Under the pieces are notes generated by a model. The model saw only the letters and a program-made list of their open reading frames with translations, was not told where the DNA came from and searched no databases. The position numbers and the translations under genes are program-made. Shown piece after piece: positions 7,444 to 15,403 of a stretch of 37,949 bases of DNA (positions are counted from its first letter, which is position 1; each line of letters starts with the position of its first letter). Origin of the DNA: Fibrobacter sp. (lineage in GTDB: Bacteria > Fibrobacterota > Fibrobacteria > Fibrobacterales > Fibrobacteraceae); assembly GCA_024398815.1 (NCBI GenBank), contig JAKSIL010000025.1:1-37949 (forward strand), in the 5' to 3' direction.

Positions 7444-9342
7444 ATGAACAAGATTACCAAAACTCTCTCTGCCCTGACCATCGCCTCGATGGCAGGTGCA
7501 TTTTCAGCTTGCAGCGACAGCGCCAGCACTGCAGGCGTCACAGAAGAAGCGTCCGGCATCGCAAACAAAGATTCAACAGATAACCGCGACACGACCGCAA
7601 AGGAACCCGCCAGCGACAGTTTCAGCGGCAAAATATCCGGAGTTTCGCAAAAGGGACCCTTCCTTGTAGGCTCAAGCATCACCTTGCACGAAATCGACGG
7701 GGAATCTTTCGACCTCAGCGGACGCACCTTCGTTGACAAAATAAAGAACGACAACGGAGAATTCGAAATTTCGTACAAGGAGCTTTCTTCCAAATACGCG
7801 CTCTTCATCGCAAACGGATACTACCGCAACGAAGTCTCGGGCGCCAAGTCAACGGCACCCATCACGCTCAACGCCCTGAGCGACCTTTCAGAGCGCAGTT
7901 CCGCAAACGTGAACCTGTTCACCCACCTGGAATACGACAGAATCAAATATCTTATTGAAAAAGAAAGCCTCAGCTACAGCGAAGCAAAGGCCCAGGCCGA
8001 ACAGGAAATTCTCGCAGCATTCAACATTTCCGTCAAAGACGCAGCAAACGCCGAAGACCTGAGCATTTTCGGCGAAACGGAAAACGACGGCGCGCTGCTC
8101 GCCATTTCCGTACTCATGCAAGGCAATTCCTCCGAAGCCGTATTCAGCGAAAGGCTCGCCCTCGTAGCGCAGGACTTGGAAGAAGACGGATCCATCGACG
8201 ACGAACAGCTAAAGGCCGACATCGCCGACGGAATTTCATCCGTAGACCTTGCAAAAGTAAAGAAAAACATATTGGATTGGAAGCTCTCTACCACGATTCC
8301 TGAATTCGAAAGCAAAGTGGAAAGTTTCTGGACAAGCGTTTACGGGCTCGGCGAATGCAGCGACGAAAACATCGGCGAATCCAAGAAGAATACAAACAAA
8401 CTCAGCAAGAAGCACAATGACGCATACGTCTGCAGCAACGACGGATGGCGCGAACAGAACGAGATGGAACTAAGCCTCGGCCCCTGTACCAGCGCAAACG
8501 CCCTGCAAAAAGAATTCGCCGACGATGGAATCTACCTTTGCATGGATTCCGAATGGATGTCCGTAACCCCTTACGAGTACGACTCGCTCGCACTGGACTG
8601 CAAGAAGGACGGTCCGGTTTCAAGCGACCTCACCGGAAGCTACTACTCGTGCATAGACGGCTCCATAAAATCCCTCGCATTCGAGGAAATGTCCATCGCA
8701 AGCGAATTTACGGCCGACATCTGGAACGGCGCCACCGACTCCAAGGCAAAAATCGGCGACACGGAATACGCGCTTACTTTCGGCGTGTACGAATTCCACG
8801 GATCCATCTACAACGACAAGGGTAAAGAACGCAAAGTCAACAGCTACACCGACCAAAACGTAGTTGTCTACGACGACAAGGGCGAAAGCAGCACTCTCGG
8901 CGACAAGGGCATCAAATTCGCCTACACGCTCAGTTACGACAATTGGTACGACATAGCAAATATCGCAACCGGCTTTGACGTCAACGATGGAAGCGAGGGT
9001 ATCGACGCAACGGACTGGGACGGTTTCTGCCTGGTGTACGCATCCTCGTCACCGCTCCTTGCAAGAATATACGGAGAGAACTTGGGCGAAGACATTGCAC
9101 ACGCCGCAATCCCCGCCTCAATGGAACTTACCGTAGCGAACATAAAGTGGGAAGACTTTGAAGTCGAAACCGCCGGATTGCCGAGCGATGCCAAAGTTCC
9201 AAGCATCGAGAATCTCGTCCAAAACATGTTCGGGATCGAAGTAACCGTGGAACGTTCGAACAGCATAAAGAACTTCTCCCCCGATGCAGGAATCGTCTAT
9301 ATTGCAGGTTACGGCAAGTACAACGGATGCTCCGTCAAATAA
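7444..9342 (+). CDS. Large cell-surface lipoprotein, paralogue B
   Basis: A 632-residue protein. The open frame begins at 7384, but the ATG at 7444 is chosen: it has GGAG 8 nt upstream and gives a clean signal peptide with lipobox AFSAC (Cys 23). Residues ~60-200 match the family domain of paralogues A and C (QKGPFLVGSSI, EIDGESF, IANGYYRNEVSG, VNLFTHLEYDR, AKAQAEQEILAAF). The middle has Cys/Trp modules (VCSNDGWREQN, LCMDSEWMS). The last ~220 residues differ from paralogue C and lack the FISUMP domain. A TIGR02147 gene follows 16 bp downstream, the reverse of the gene order at 1-2080. Function unknown; surface attachment or substrate binding is only a guess. Confidence 0.85.
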   Translation: MNKITKTLSALTIASMAGAFSACSDSASTAGVTEEASGIANKDSTDNRDTTAKEPASDSFSGKISGVSQKGPFLVGSSITLHEIDGESFDLSGRTFVDKIKNDNGEFEISYKELSSKYALFIANGYYRNEVSGAKSTAPITLNALSDLSERSSANVNLFTHLEYDRIKYLIEKESLSYSEAKAQAEQEILAAFNISVKDAANAEDLSIFGETENDGALLAISVLMQGNSSEAVFSERLALVAQDLEEDGSIDDEQLKADIADGISSVDLAKVKKNILDWKLSTTIPEFESKVESFWTSVYGLGECSDENIGESKKNTNKLSKKHNDAYVCSNDGWREQNEMELSLGPCTSANALQKEFADDGIYLCMDSEWMSVTPYEYDSLALDCKKDGPVSSDLTGSYYSCIDGSIKSLAFEEMSIASEFTADIWNGATDSKAKIGDTEYALTFGVYEFHGSIYNDKGKERKVNSYTDQNVVVYDDKGESSTLGDKGIKFAYTLSYDNWYDIANIATGFDVNDGSEGIDATDWDGFCLVYASSSPLLARIYGENLGEDIAHAAIPASMELTVANIKWEDFEVETAGLPSDAKVPSIENLVQNMFGIEVTVERSNSIKNFSPDAGIVYIAGYGKYNGCSVK

Positions 9343-9358
9343 ATTCGAGGATAGGATT

Positions 9359-10195
9359 ATGAAACCGATTGTCGAATACAGAGACTATCGCAAGTACATT
9401 CAGGATTTCTACGACGATCGAAAAAAGAAGTCCGCATTCACCTGGCGCGATTTCGCAGCACAGGCGGGCTTCGGATCGCCCGTATATCTGAAGTACGTAT
9501 GCGAAGGCAAGAAGAACCTAAGTCCGGTCGCGGTAGAGCGCGTGGCAAAAGCCATGGGACTCTGCACCTACGAACAGGAATTCTTCCGTGCACTGGTGGC
9601 GTTCAACCATGCAAAAAACGATGTAGACCGCAAAAAGCACATCGATGCCATGCAAGAAATCGCGAACCAGAACAACGTAAGATTCCTGGGGGCCGAGGAA
9701 TTCGCCTATTTTGACTCCTGGAAAAATCCAGTGATTCGAGAACTTGCGCCAGCAATGCCAGGCGCAAAGCCTCTCGACATCGCGCACGCCTGCAAGCAAA
9801 AGATTTCAGCAGCCGAAGTAAGCGACACCTTGCAGTTCCTTACGAAAGCGGGCCTATTGAAAAAGAACGAACTGGGAAACTACGAACAAACCGATAAAAT
9901 TCTCAGTTCCGGTGACGCCGATTTCGTGCCGCTCGCCGTGCGCAACATGCACCGCCAAATGGGAACATTCGCTCTTGACGCCCTCGACAACATGCCCATC
10001 GAGTCGCGCCAATTCACAGGGCTCACCTTCGGCATCTCGGAAGAGACTTTCGCGCAAGTGCTGCAAGAGATTGCCAAATGTCGACGCAACATCATGGCGC
10101 TTGCCTCGGCCGACAATAAAATCGAGAAGGTGTACCGCCTGAACATGCAGATATTCCCGCTCACAGAAAAAATCGAAACAGGCGAAAACGGGTAA
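9359..10195 (+). CDS. TIGR02147-family protein (probable DNA-binding regulator)
   Basis: A 278-residue paralogue of the protein at 1232-2080. An in-frame start exists at 9284 inside the lipoprotein gene, but the ATG at 9359 follows GAGGATAGG and yields the family N-terminus MKPIVEYRDYRKYI. Residues ~25-65 look like a helix-turn-helix (FTWRDFAAQAGFGSPVYLK). Other shared blocks: NPVIRELAPAMPGAKP, GLTFGISEETFAQVLQEI, and KVYRLNMQIFPLT at the end. Cotranscribed with lipoprotein B (16-bp gap). It probably regulates its own operon, by analogy with regulator-target gene pairs; no direct evidence. A strong terminator follows. Confidence 0.87.
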   Translation: MKPIVEYRDYRKYIQDFYDDRKKKSAFTWRDFAAQAGFGSPVYLKYVCEGKKNLSPVAVERVAKAMGLCTYEQEFFRALVAFNHAKNDVDRKKHIDAMQEIANQNNVRFLGAEEFAYFDSWKNPVIRELAPAMPGAKPLDIAHACKQKISAAEVSDTLQFLTKAGLLKKNELGNYEQTDKILSSGDADFVPLAVRNMHRQMGTFALDALDNMPIESRQFTGLTFGISEETFAQVLQEIAKCRRNIMALASADNKIEKVYRLNMQIFPLTEKIETGENG

Positions 10196-10227
10196 GCCTT
10201 TACTTGCTGGTCAAGCAGATCATCCAA

Positions 10228-10259
10228 AAAACATCGGCGAACATTTCGTCGATGTTTTT
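10228..10259 (+). terminator. Intrinsic terminator after the TIGR02147 gene
   Basis: A 12-bp stem, AACATCGGCGAA with TTCGTCGATGTT (one G-T pair), 3-nt loop, followed by a T-run. It ends the lipoprotein B operon. Confidence 0.85.
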
Positions 10260-10310
10260 CAATTTCCAAAGCAGTCCATCAATAGAATATTCTCAAGCGC
10301 CACATAGAAA

Positions 10311-10339
10311 GAAACCCCGCACTCAAGCGCAGGGTTTCA
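10311..10339 (-). terminator. Terminator-like stem-loop after the small exported protein gene
   Basis: GAAACCC pairs with GGGTTTC around GC-rich inner bases, 25 bp past the stop of the minus-strand gene at 10365-10808. T-rich sequence follows on the minus strand only weakly. Confidence 0.5.
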
Positions 10340-10364
10340 AACTCAAACCGATGTGAGACAGCGA

Positions 10365-10808
10365 TTAGTTTTCGTTGTTGTGCATTTCCATCTGTTCGCG
10401 GTCCATCGTGTGCTGCAAGTATTCCTTGAAGTCACGGTCGATGTTCACACCGTCGAAGTCGATGTCATCGTTTTCCAACACGAACACGGCGCTCGGGTTA
10501 TCGAGCCAGCCGACCACGTCCACGCCTTCCAATTTCATGGACTTATCGCCAGCAGCCTGTGCCACGTATTCGATCTTGGACTTCGGTACCCAGCCCTGAC
10601 CGCAGTTGCCCTTGACGAGCACGTCGGTATCGCTGTCCTTGACGATGGTAAGTTCGTCATTGAAGCCGGCAGTGCAAACTACAGCTCCACCACCTTTTTC
10701 TTTGGTAAGATCCACATCACCCAGCTTGGACTTGACCTTCTTGGCAGCGAAGGAAGAGGCCACCAAAAGAGCAAGGGCGATAAACATAACCTTTTTCATC
10801 ATATTCAT
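10365..10808 (-). CDS. Small exported protein of unknown function
   Basis: A 147-residue protein that I do not recognise. The ATG at 10808 is chosen over an upstream in-frame codon at 10826 because GAGGA lies 5-9 nt before it. The N-terminus MNMMKKVMFIALALLVASSFA is a classical signal peptide with cleavage likely before AKK; there is no lipobox Cys. The mature part is mostly beta-like and acidic, with two cysteines (VVCTAGFNDE and GNCGQGWVP) that could form a disulfide. The C-terminus is charged (MDREQMEMHNNEN). It is divergent from mltG and has its own terminator-like stem. Periplasmic location is inferred. Confidence 0.75.
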   Translation of the reverse strand: MNMMKKVMFIALALLVASSFAAKKVKSKLGDVDLTKEKGGGAVVCTAGFNDELTIVKDSDTDVLVKGNCGQGWVPKSKIEYVAQAAGDKSMKLEGVDVVGWLDNPSAVFVLENDDIDFDGVNIDRDFKEYLQHTMDREQMEMHNNEN

Positions 10809-10868
10809 AATGTTCCTCGGAATCAAGGTAAAATATTCAACAATGCAATAGGAATATACCTTTTATTT

Positions 10869-10897
10869 TTGCAATCCGTTGCTTTTTCTTTTAAATT
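10869..10897 (+). promoter_or_regulatory. Promoter of mltG
   Basis: TTGCAA (10869-10874), 17-bp spacer, TAAATT (10892-10897). Only 8 nt separate the -10 from the ATG at 10906, and no Shine-Dalgarno is visible, so the mRNA may be leaderless. Confidence 0.45.
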
Positions 10898-10905
10898 TTT
10901 ACGCT

Positions 10906-11916
10906 ATGAAGAAGATTTTATCAATTTCGTTCATTTTTCTGGTCGTAATCGGCCTTTTTGGCTTTTTTACCCTAAAATCCAGGCTTTCCGCCACTTCGAA
11001 CAACACGGAAACCGTGCTTTTGGAGATTCCAAAGGGCAGTTCGTCGGTCAAGGTATCGCAAATTTTACAAGATAAAGGCGTCTGGAGCGACGTTTTTGCA
11101 TTCAAACTATGGTGCAAGGTCAACAATCCTTCGCTCAAGGCCGGCTGGTTTGAGATCCCTCCGGGCATCACCATCGCGCAAATCGTAGCCATTTTCGAGA
11201 GCGGCAAGAACGCCGTGCGAAAGGTGACCATACCCGAAGGTCGGGCCTCGTGGGAAATCCCCGCGTACATCAAAAAGGCATTCCCGGACTTGGACGAGGA
11301 CCGCTGGAACAAGTTGGTCCAGGACCCGAAGTTCGCCCGATCCATCGGTGTCGAAGCAAACTCGCTGGAAGGCTACCTGCTCCCTGACACTTACCCATTC
11401 CCCATCGACGCTAACGAAGAAACCATACTCAGGCAGATGGTCGCCGCCAACCTGAAACTGAGGGACGAGCTCCAGTCGAAGTCCGGCGAATCCATGTGGC
11501 AAACTCTCGGCAACTGGCACCGCGTGTTGACCCTCGCCAGCGTCGTCGAAGAAGAGACCGGCAAGCCTGACGAGCGCCCGCTGATTGCAGGCGTATTCCA
11601 CAACAGGCTCCGCATCGGCATGCCTCTGGGGGCGGACCCCACCGTGAGGTTCATCTTCAAAAACTTGACCGGGCCCATCTACAAGAGCCAGCTCAACAGC
11701 GACAGCCCTTACAACACCCGCAAGTTCAAAGGGCTCATGCCGGGGCCTATTTCGAACCCGGGCCGCAAGGCCATTGAAGCAGCGCTCCACCCGGCCAACA
11801 CGAAAGCACTTTACTTTGTTGCAAAAGACGACGGAAGCGGAACGCACTTCTTTAGCGAAACGCTCACGCAACACAACAAGTACAAAGATGTCGCCGCAAA
11901 GAACAGAGGCGAATAG
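10906..11916 (+). CDS. mltG: Endolytic murein transglycosylase MltG
   Basis: A 336-residue protein with one N-terminal membrane anchor (residues ~4-22) and a periplasmic YceG/MltG domain. Family blocks: IPEGRASWEIPAYI, SLEGYLLPDTYPF (153-165), TLASVVEEETG (209-219) where E215 aligns with the catalytic Glu of MltG, FHNRLRIGMPLGADPTV (231-247), and a C-terminal NPGRKAIEAALHPA and ALYFVAKDDGSGTHFFS. MltG cuts nascent glycan strands and acts as a terminase of peptidoglycan polymerisation. An upstream in-frame codon at 10879 would add nine residues but removes the clean anchor, so 10906 is preferred. It converges with the patatin-like gene, only 11 bp apart. Confidence 0.93.
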   Translation: MKKILSISFIFLVVIGLFGFFTLKSRLSATSNNTETVLLEIPKGSSSVKVSQILQDKGVWSDVFAFKLWCKVNNPSLKAGWFEIPPGITIAQIVAIFESGKNAVRKVTIPEGRASWEIPAYIKKAFPDLDEDRWNKLVQDPKFARSIGVEANSLEGYLLPDTYPFPIDANEETILRQMVAANLKLRDELQSKSGESMWQTLGNWHRVLTLASVVEEETGKPDERPLIAGVFHNRLRIGMPLGADPTVRFIFKNLTGPIYKSQLNSDSPYNTRKFKGLMPGPISNPGRKAIEAALHPANTKALYFVAKDDGSGTHFFSETLTQHNKYKDVAAKNRGE

Positions 11917-11927
11917 CCCAAGCGGAC

Positions 11928-14414
11928 TTAGAACAACTCGTAGTTTCCGACGCGGACAAAGAACTTGTAATCGTCGAATTTCTTGAGGTCGCCAAGGTTG
12001 TCGTTGTCGACCATCTGCGAGATTCCAAAGTAAGCCATGAGCGACTTGAACGAAAGTCTGAAGGCAGGTTCCAGAACAAATTTATCCTTGTTCAAGAGGG
12101 CCATGGAATTTTCTTCGTAGTCGCGCACGTAGGCACCGTATAGCCAAAGACCAGAGCCGTGATAGTGCAAACCGGCATTCAAGCGGACGAGGCCGAAGTG
12201 GTGGCTAGCCAAATCGACATTGTACCATTCCGAGCTCCATGGCGTCGCACGCACATGATGGCGATAGCAGTTGTCGAGAGCCTTGTAATCGAAGGACTTC
12301 GGATACACGTATCCGTTGCCATCGTCGTGATAGGCGCTGATTCCGCCGCCAATGGCAGCACCGAAGGTCATGTACGGTCTCGGAGAGCCTGAATAGCGGG
12401 CCTCGAATTCGCCCGTGTAGTAAATGGGAATGACATCGTTGCGACCAAAATCGAACCCGATGGATTGGAGGCCCATGTTCGCAGAAATGGCTATACCCTT
12501 TTGCGAGAACCATTGCGAGCCGTCGCCCGAGACGAATTCGTAACTCAGACTTGGCGATATGGGCTTGGTTTCGAATTCGTCGCCATAGTAAATCGGGCTC
12601 AGGTCAAACGTGCGGTTGCCTATCAAGAAATTGACGGAAAGTTTCTGCAATTCATTGAGCTGGTAAGCGATGGACACGTTGATGTCGCGGCGTTTCTCGG
12701 CGTAAATTCTTGAATAGCTAGGGGCATCGTTGCCGTAAGATTCAAGGGTTTCGATTTTTTGCCAGTCGTAGCCGACAAAGAACGACCAGTTCTTTTTCCA
12801 GAGTCTGGATATTCTTAAACTGGGTGTGAAGCCATACGACTTGCCACCCCAGAAGCCCGAAAGACTCGCCTCGAATTCCATTTGATTGGCGTAGTGCATG
12901 TCGACGCCGCCGTAGGCGTTGGGGCCAATGGCGCTGGAGCCGAAGCCTCCGGCGTACACGTCAAATGTCGGCTTCACGGAAGCATCTACCATGAGTTCGC
13001 CGCTAGGAAGCATTTCGAGATTCACGGAATCGTAAACAGGATTTTGGATAAGGTCATAGGCAAATTTCTCGGGAGCGACCATACCCGTATCTTCGGGATT
13101 CCAGTAGGTTTTCACAGCGGAATGCAGCTCTGCAGACAAACTATCAAAGACGGGATTGAAGCGGAACCAGGGAAGTACGGAGCGTTTTTGGCTCGCATAG
13201 TCGACCTTACGCGGACGAAGTTCCATCAGTTCGCCAAGGCGGCGTTCCAAAGCGGAGAAACCCGCTTGAATCCACGCATTGCGAGATGTATCGCGGACCG
13301 TGTGCGCCCTTATGACGACACCCGGCTGGCTTGAAAGATTTTGAAGTTCCTTTTGCGCCAAGGCATTTTGCCAAGGGGAATTCCACGTGCCATTCGATTC
13401 AGAAACAGTCACAGGTGAAGCCACAGAAATCACAGCCAGCTGACCTTGGACTTCTTCGGACGGCACCACTAAAAACGGCGTCAATTCGCCCGACGACGTA
13501 TTTTCGAGAAGCGGCAAACTGCGGAAGACATTTTCGGCAGTGTTTGCGCCTTCGCCGGCGGCGCCTTCAACGGTAAAGGGAATCACGAATTCCGCAGGTT
13601 GACGCAAAAGCGATTCCTGCAGACGGAGCCTTGAAAGCGACCTTTTTACGAACTGGGAATCGGGTTCGAGGCTTTTGGCGTGGTGATACAGGTTTCCGCT
13701 GGAATCAGAAGAAATCGTGAAACGATGACGCAGGCTCGGGATTCCGTCAGCAGTAAGCGGAAGATTGAATTCGCGTTCGCTGCGCTTGTAGAGGTCATCG
13801 AATTCATTGTGCCCTACGGCATCGACCATGTACGAATCGAGAAGAATGCGTTGGATGTCGTCGAGCGAGACGCCCTTCGCCCAAAGGAAGCCCACGTAGG
13901 CGCCCCAGGACGCCCCCACTATGGAATCCACAGGCAGCTCGTATGTCTCGATGGCGTAGAGGACTCCCAAGTGGTACCAGGCGGAATGTTCGCCGCCACC
14001 CAAGTACAGAACCGATTTCTTCGTTTTGACTTCGGTGGGCGTCGTGTCGACCGCGTCGGATTTCGCCAAGGCGGAATCGGACAGTGCTGCCGCGGGTACT
14101 GCGACGGAATCGGCTGGAACTGCGGCGGGTGCTGCGACGGAATCGGCAGGAACTGCGACGGGTACTGCGGCGGAATCGGCTGGAACTGCGGCGGGTACTG
14201 CGGCGGAATCGGCGACAACGGAATCCTGCGAAGGCGACGCCTGCATGGCCGATAGAAGTTCTTCGGATTTCTTCAAGGAATCGGCAGATACGACAGCCGA
14301 ATCCTTCGGGACTGCGACGGTCGAATCGGCAGGAGCCGCATACAACAGCGGAAACGCCGCGAACAATACGGCAACAACTTTAGCAGTAATATGTCTACCC
14401 AAGGCGGGCCACAT
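11928..14414 (-). CDS. Patatin-like protein with C-terminal beta-barrel, probably degenerate
   Basis: An 828-residue exported protein. The ATG at 14414 gives a good signal peptide ending PLLYA; a TTG further upstream would bury it. Residues ~35-115 are a low-complexity Ala/Pro/Asp/Ser linker with 11-residue repeats. The patatin-type region follows: oxyanion-like GGGEHSAWYHLGVL, then GASWGAYVG matching the GxSxG nucleophile elbow. The DG[GA] motif that normally supplies the catalytic Asp is not visible, so activity is doubtful. The last ~330 residues have alternating aromatic/polar strands and end in Phe, as in outer-membrane barrels; the plan resembles PlpD-type patatin-barrel fusions. It is the last gene of the operon and overlaps the upstream ATPase-like gene by 20 bp. 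Confidence 0.78.
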   Translation of the reverse strand: MWPALGRHITAKVVAVLFAAFPLLYAAPADSTVAVPKDSAVVSADSLKKSEELLSAMQASPSQDSVVADSAAVPAAVPADSAAVPVAVPADSVAAPAAVPADSVAVPAAALSDSALAKSDAVDTTPTEVKTKKSVLYLGGGEHSAWYHLGVLYAIETYELPVDSIVGASWGAYVGFLWAKGVSLDDIQRILLDSYMVDAVGHNEFDDLYKRSEREFNLPLTADGIPSLRHRFTISSDSSGNLYHHAKSLEPDSQFVKRSLSRLRLQESLLRQPAEFVIPFTVEGAAGEGANTAENVFRSLPLLENTSSGELTPFLVVPSEEVQGQLAVISVASPVTVSESNGTWNSPWQNALAQKELQNLSSQPGVVIRAHTVRDTSRNAWIQAGFSALERRLGELMELRPRKVDYASQKRSVLPWFRFNPVFDSLSAELHSAVKTYWNPEDTGMVAPEKFAYDLIQNPVYDSVNLEMLPSGELMVDASVKPTFDVYAGGFGSSAIGPNAYGGVDMHYANQMEFEASLSGFWGGKSYGFTPSLRISRLWKKNWSFFVGYDWQKIETLESYGNDAPSYSRIYAEKRRDINVSIAYQLNELQKLSVNFLIGNRTFDLSPIYYGDEFETKPISPSLSYEFVSGDGSQWFSQKGIAISANMGLQSIGFDFGRNDVIPIYYTGEFEARYSGSPRPYMTFGAAIGGGISAYHDDGNGYVYPKSFDYKALDNCYRHHVRATPWSSEWYNVDLASHHFGLVRLNAGLHYHGSGLWLYGAYVRDYEENSMALLNKDKFVLEPAFRLSFKSLMAYFGISQMVDNDNLGDLKKFDDYKFFVRVGNYELF
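14082..14213 (-). repeat. Four 33-bp tandem units in the patatin-like gene
   Basis: Near-identical 33-bp units (full units 14115-14147, 14148-14180, 14181-14213, and a diverged one before them) encoding an 11-residue Ala-Val-Pro-Ala-Asp-Ser linker. They sit between the signal peptide and the patatin domain. Confidence 0.85.
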
Positions 14415-15402
14415 TGGAGGCGTACCTTTCCGCTTCTTCGCGTGTGACAAAGCCCGAACGGATTAATTCCGCAAGGCAATCATCCATCAAAAGCATGCCA
14501 TCGGCAGCAGAAGCGGCAATCACAGAGGGCAACTTAAAGTATTCCCCGCTGCGAATAAACGTTGCGGCATTCTGAGAATTGAAAAGAATTTCCCAAGCGC
14601 TCACGGCCGGATTCCCTTCGGCAGCCGAAGGAAGCAATCGTTGCACCACGATGGCCTTGAGAGCCGAAGCAAGCATCGTGCGGGCAAGCGCACGGGATTC
14701 CGACGGAACAGCTGCAAGAAGCGCATCTATGGCGCCGACGGAATTGCCTGCGGTAATCGTGCACACGACAAGCGAGCCCGCATTGGCAGCCCTCAGCATG
14801 GGCATCAAATTTTCGCTGTCGAAGTCGCCCATCCAGAACAAATCGCAACCACTGCGAAGCGCCTGCTCCATTTTCGAAGGAACCGTCCCGACGGAATTTT
14901 CGAACACGAGCGAATTCCCTATTTTCACAGGATACTCTCTCGCTTCGTCCAAAAGGCTTGCGCGAAGAACGCCAGATTCGCAAAGGGCGCTGACATAGGC
15001 CGTAGCCGTGGTCGTCTTGCCAGAGCAGGCAGGCCCCGCAAAAACCACCAGACCGGAATTTATGCCCAGCAAGTTCCTCAAGGACTGCGGAGCGCCAAGA
15101 TCGCCAAACTGCGGGCATTCCGAAAGCAACGGACGGAAAACGGCGGAGTTTCCATGAGCCTCGCGGAAATAGCGAACGCGCCACTTGGTATTCGCCCAGG
15201 GTCCGCCCACAATCGTGCCCGATTCGCCATCGACAGCGCCCAAAAAGTCGCGCAAGGCGCCAAGCTTAATCTCGGGTGCATCAGGAATGCCGCAAACCTT
15301 TCCAGACAGGCGAACAGCCGAAAGAGAACCTTCGGCAACAATCAGTTCGCTACCGCCGATATTCAAAACGTATTCAAGCAAGGATTCGATTTCTGTAGCC
15401 AT
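14395..15402 (-). CDS. Degenerate PilT/GspE-like secretion ATPase, paralogue 2
   Basis: A 335-residue protein resembling PilT. ATG 15402 is chosen because GGGAGGC precedes it; it starts 1 bp after the upstream paralogue's stop. Walker A is present: GPACSGKTTT (PilT: GPTGSGKSTT). The Walker B region reads CDLFWMGDFDSENL where PilT has VGEMRD, so the catalytic Glu appears replaced by Asp. The His-box (GTLHT in PilT) reads CTITAGN and lacks His. The end LLPSAAEGNPAVSAWEILF matches the PilT C-terminal pattern, and DDCLAELIRSGFVTREEA follows as in PilT. It may bind nucleotide without normal hydrolysis. Function within this operon is unknown. Confidence 0.8.
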   Translation of the reverse strand: MATEIESLLEYVLNIGGSELIVAEGSLSAVRLSGKVCGIPDAPEIKLGALRDFLGAVDGESGTIVGGPWANTKWRVRYFREAHGNSAVFRPLLSECPQFGDLGAPQSLRNLLGINSGLVVFAGPACSGKTTTATAYVSALCESGVLRASLLDEAREYPVKIGNSLVFENSVGTVPSKMEQALRSGCDLFWMGDFDSENLMPMLRAANAGSLVVCTITAGNSVGAIDALLAAVPSESRALARTMLASALKAIVVQRLLPSAAEGNPAVSAWEILFNSQNAATFIRSGEYFKLPSVIAASAADGMLLMDDCLAELIRSGFVTREEAERYASNVARLG

Positions 15403-15403
15403 G

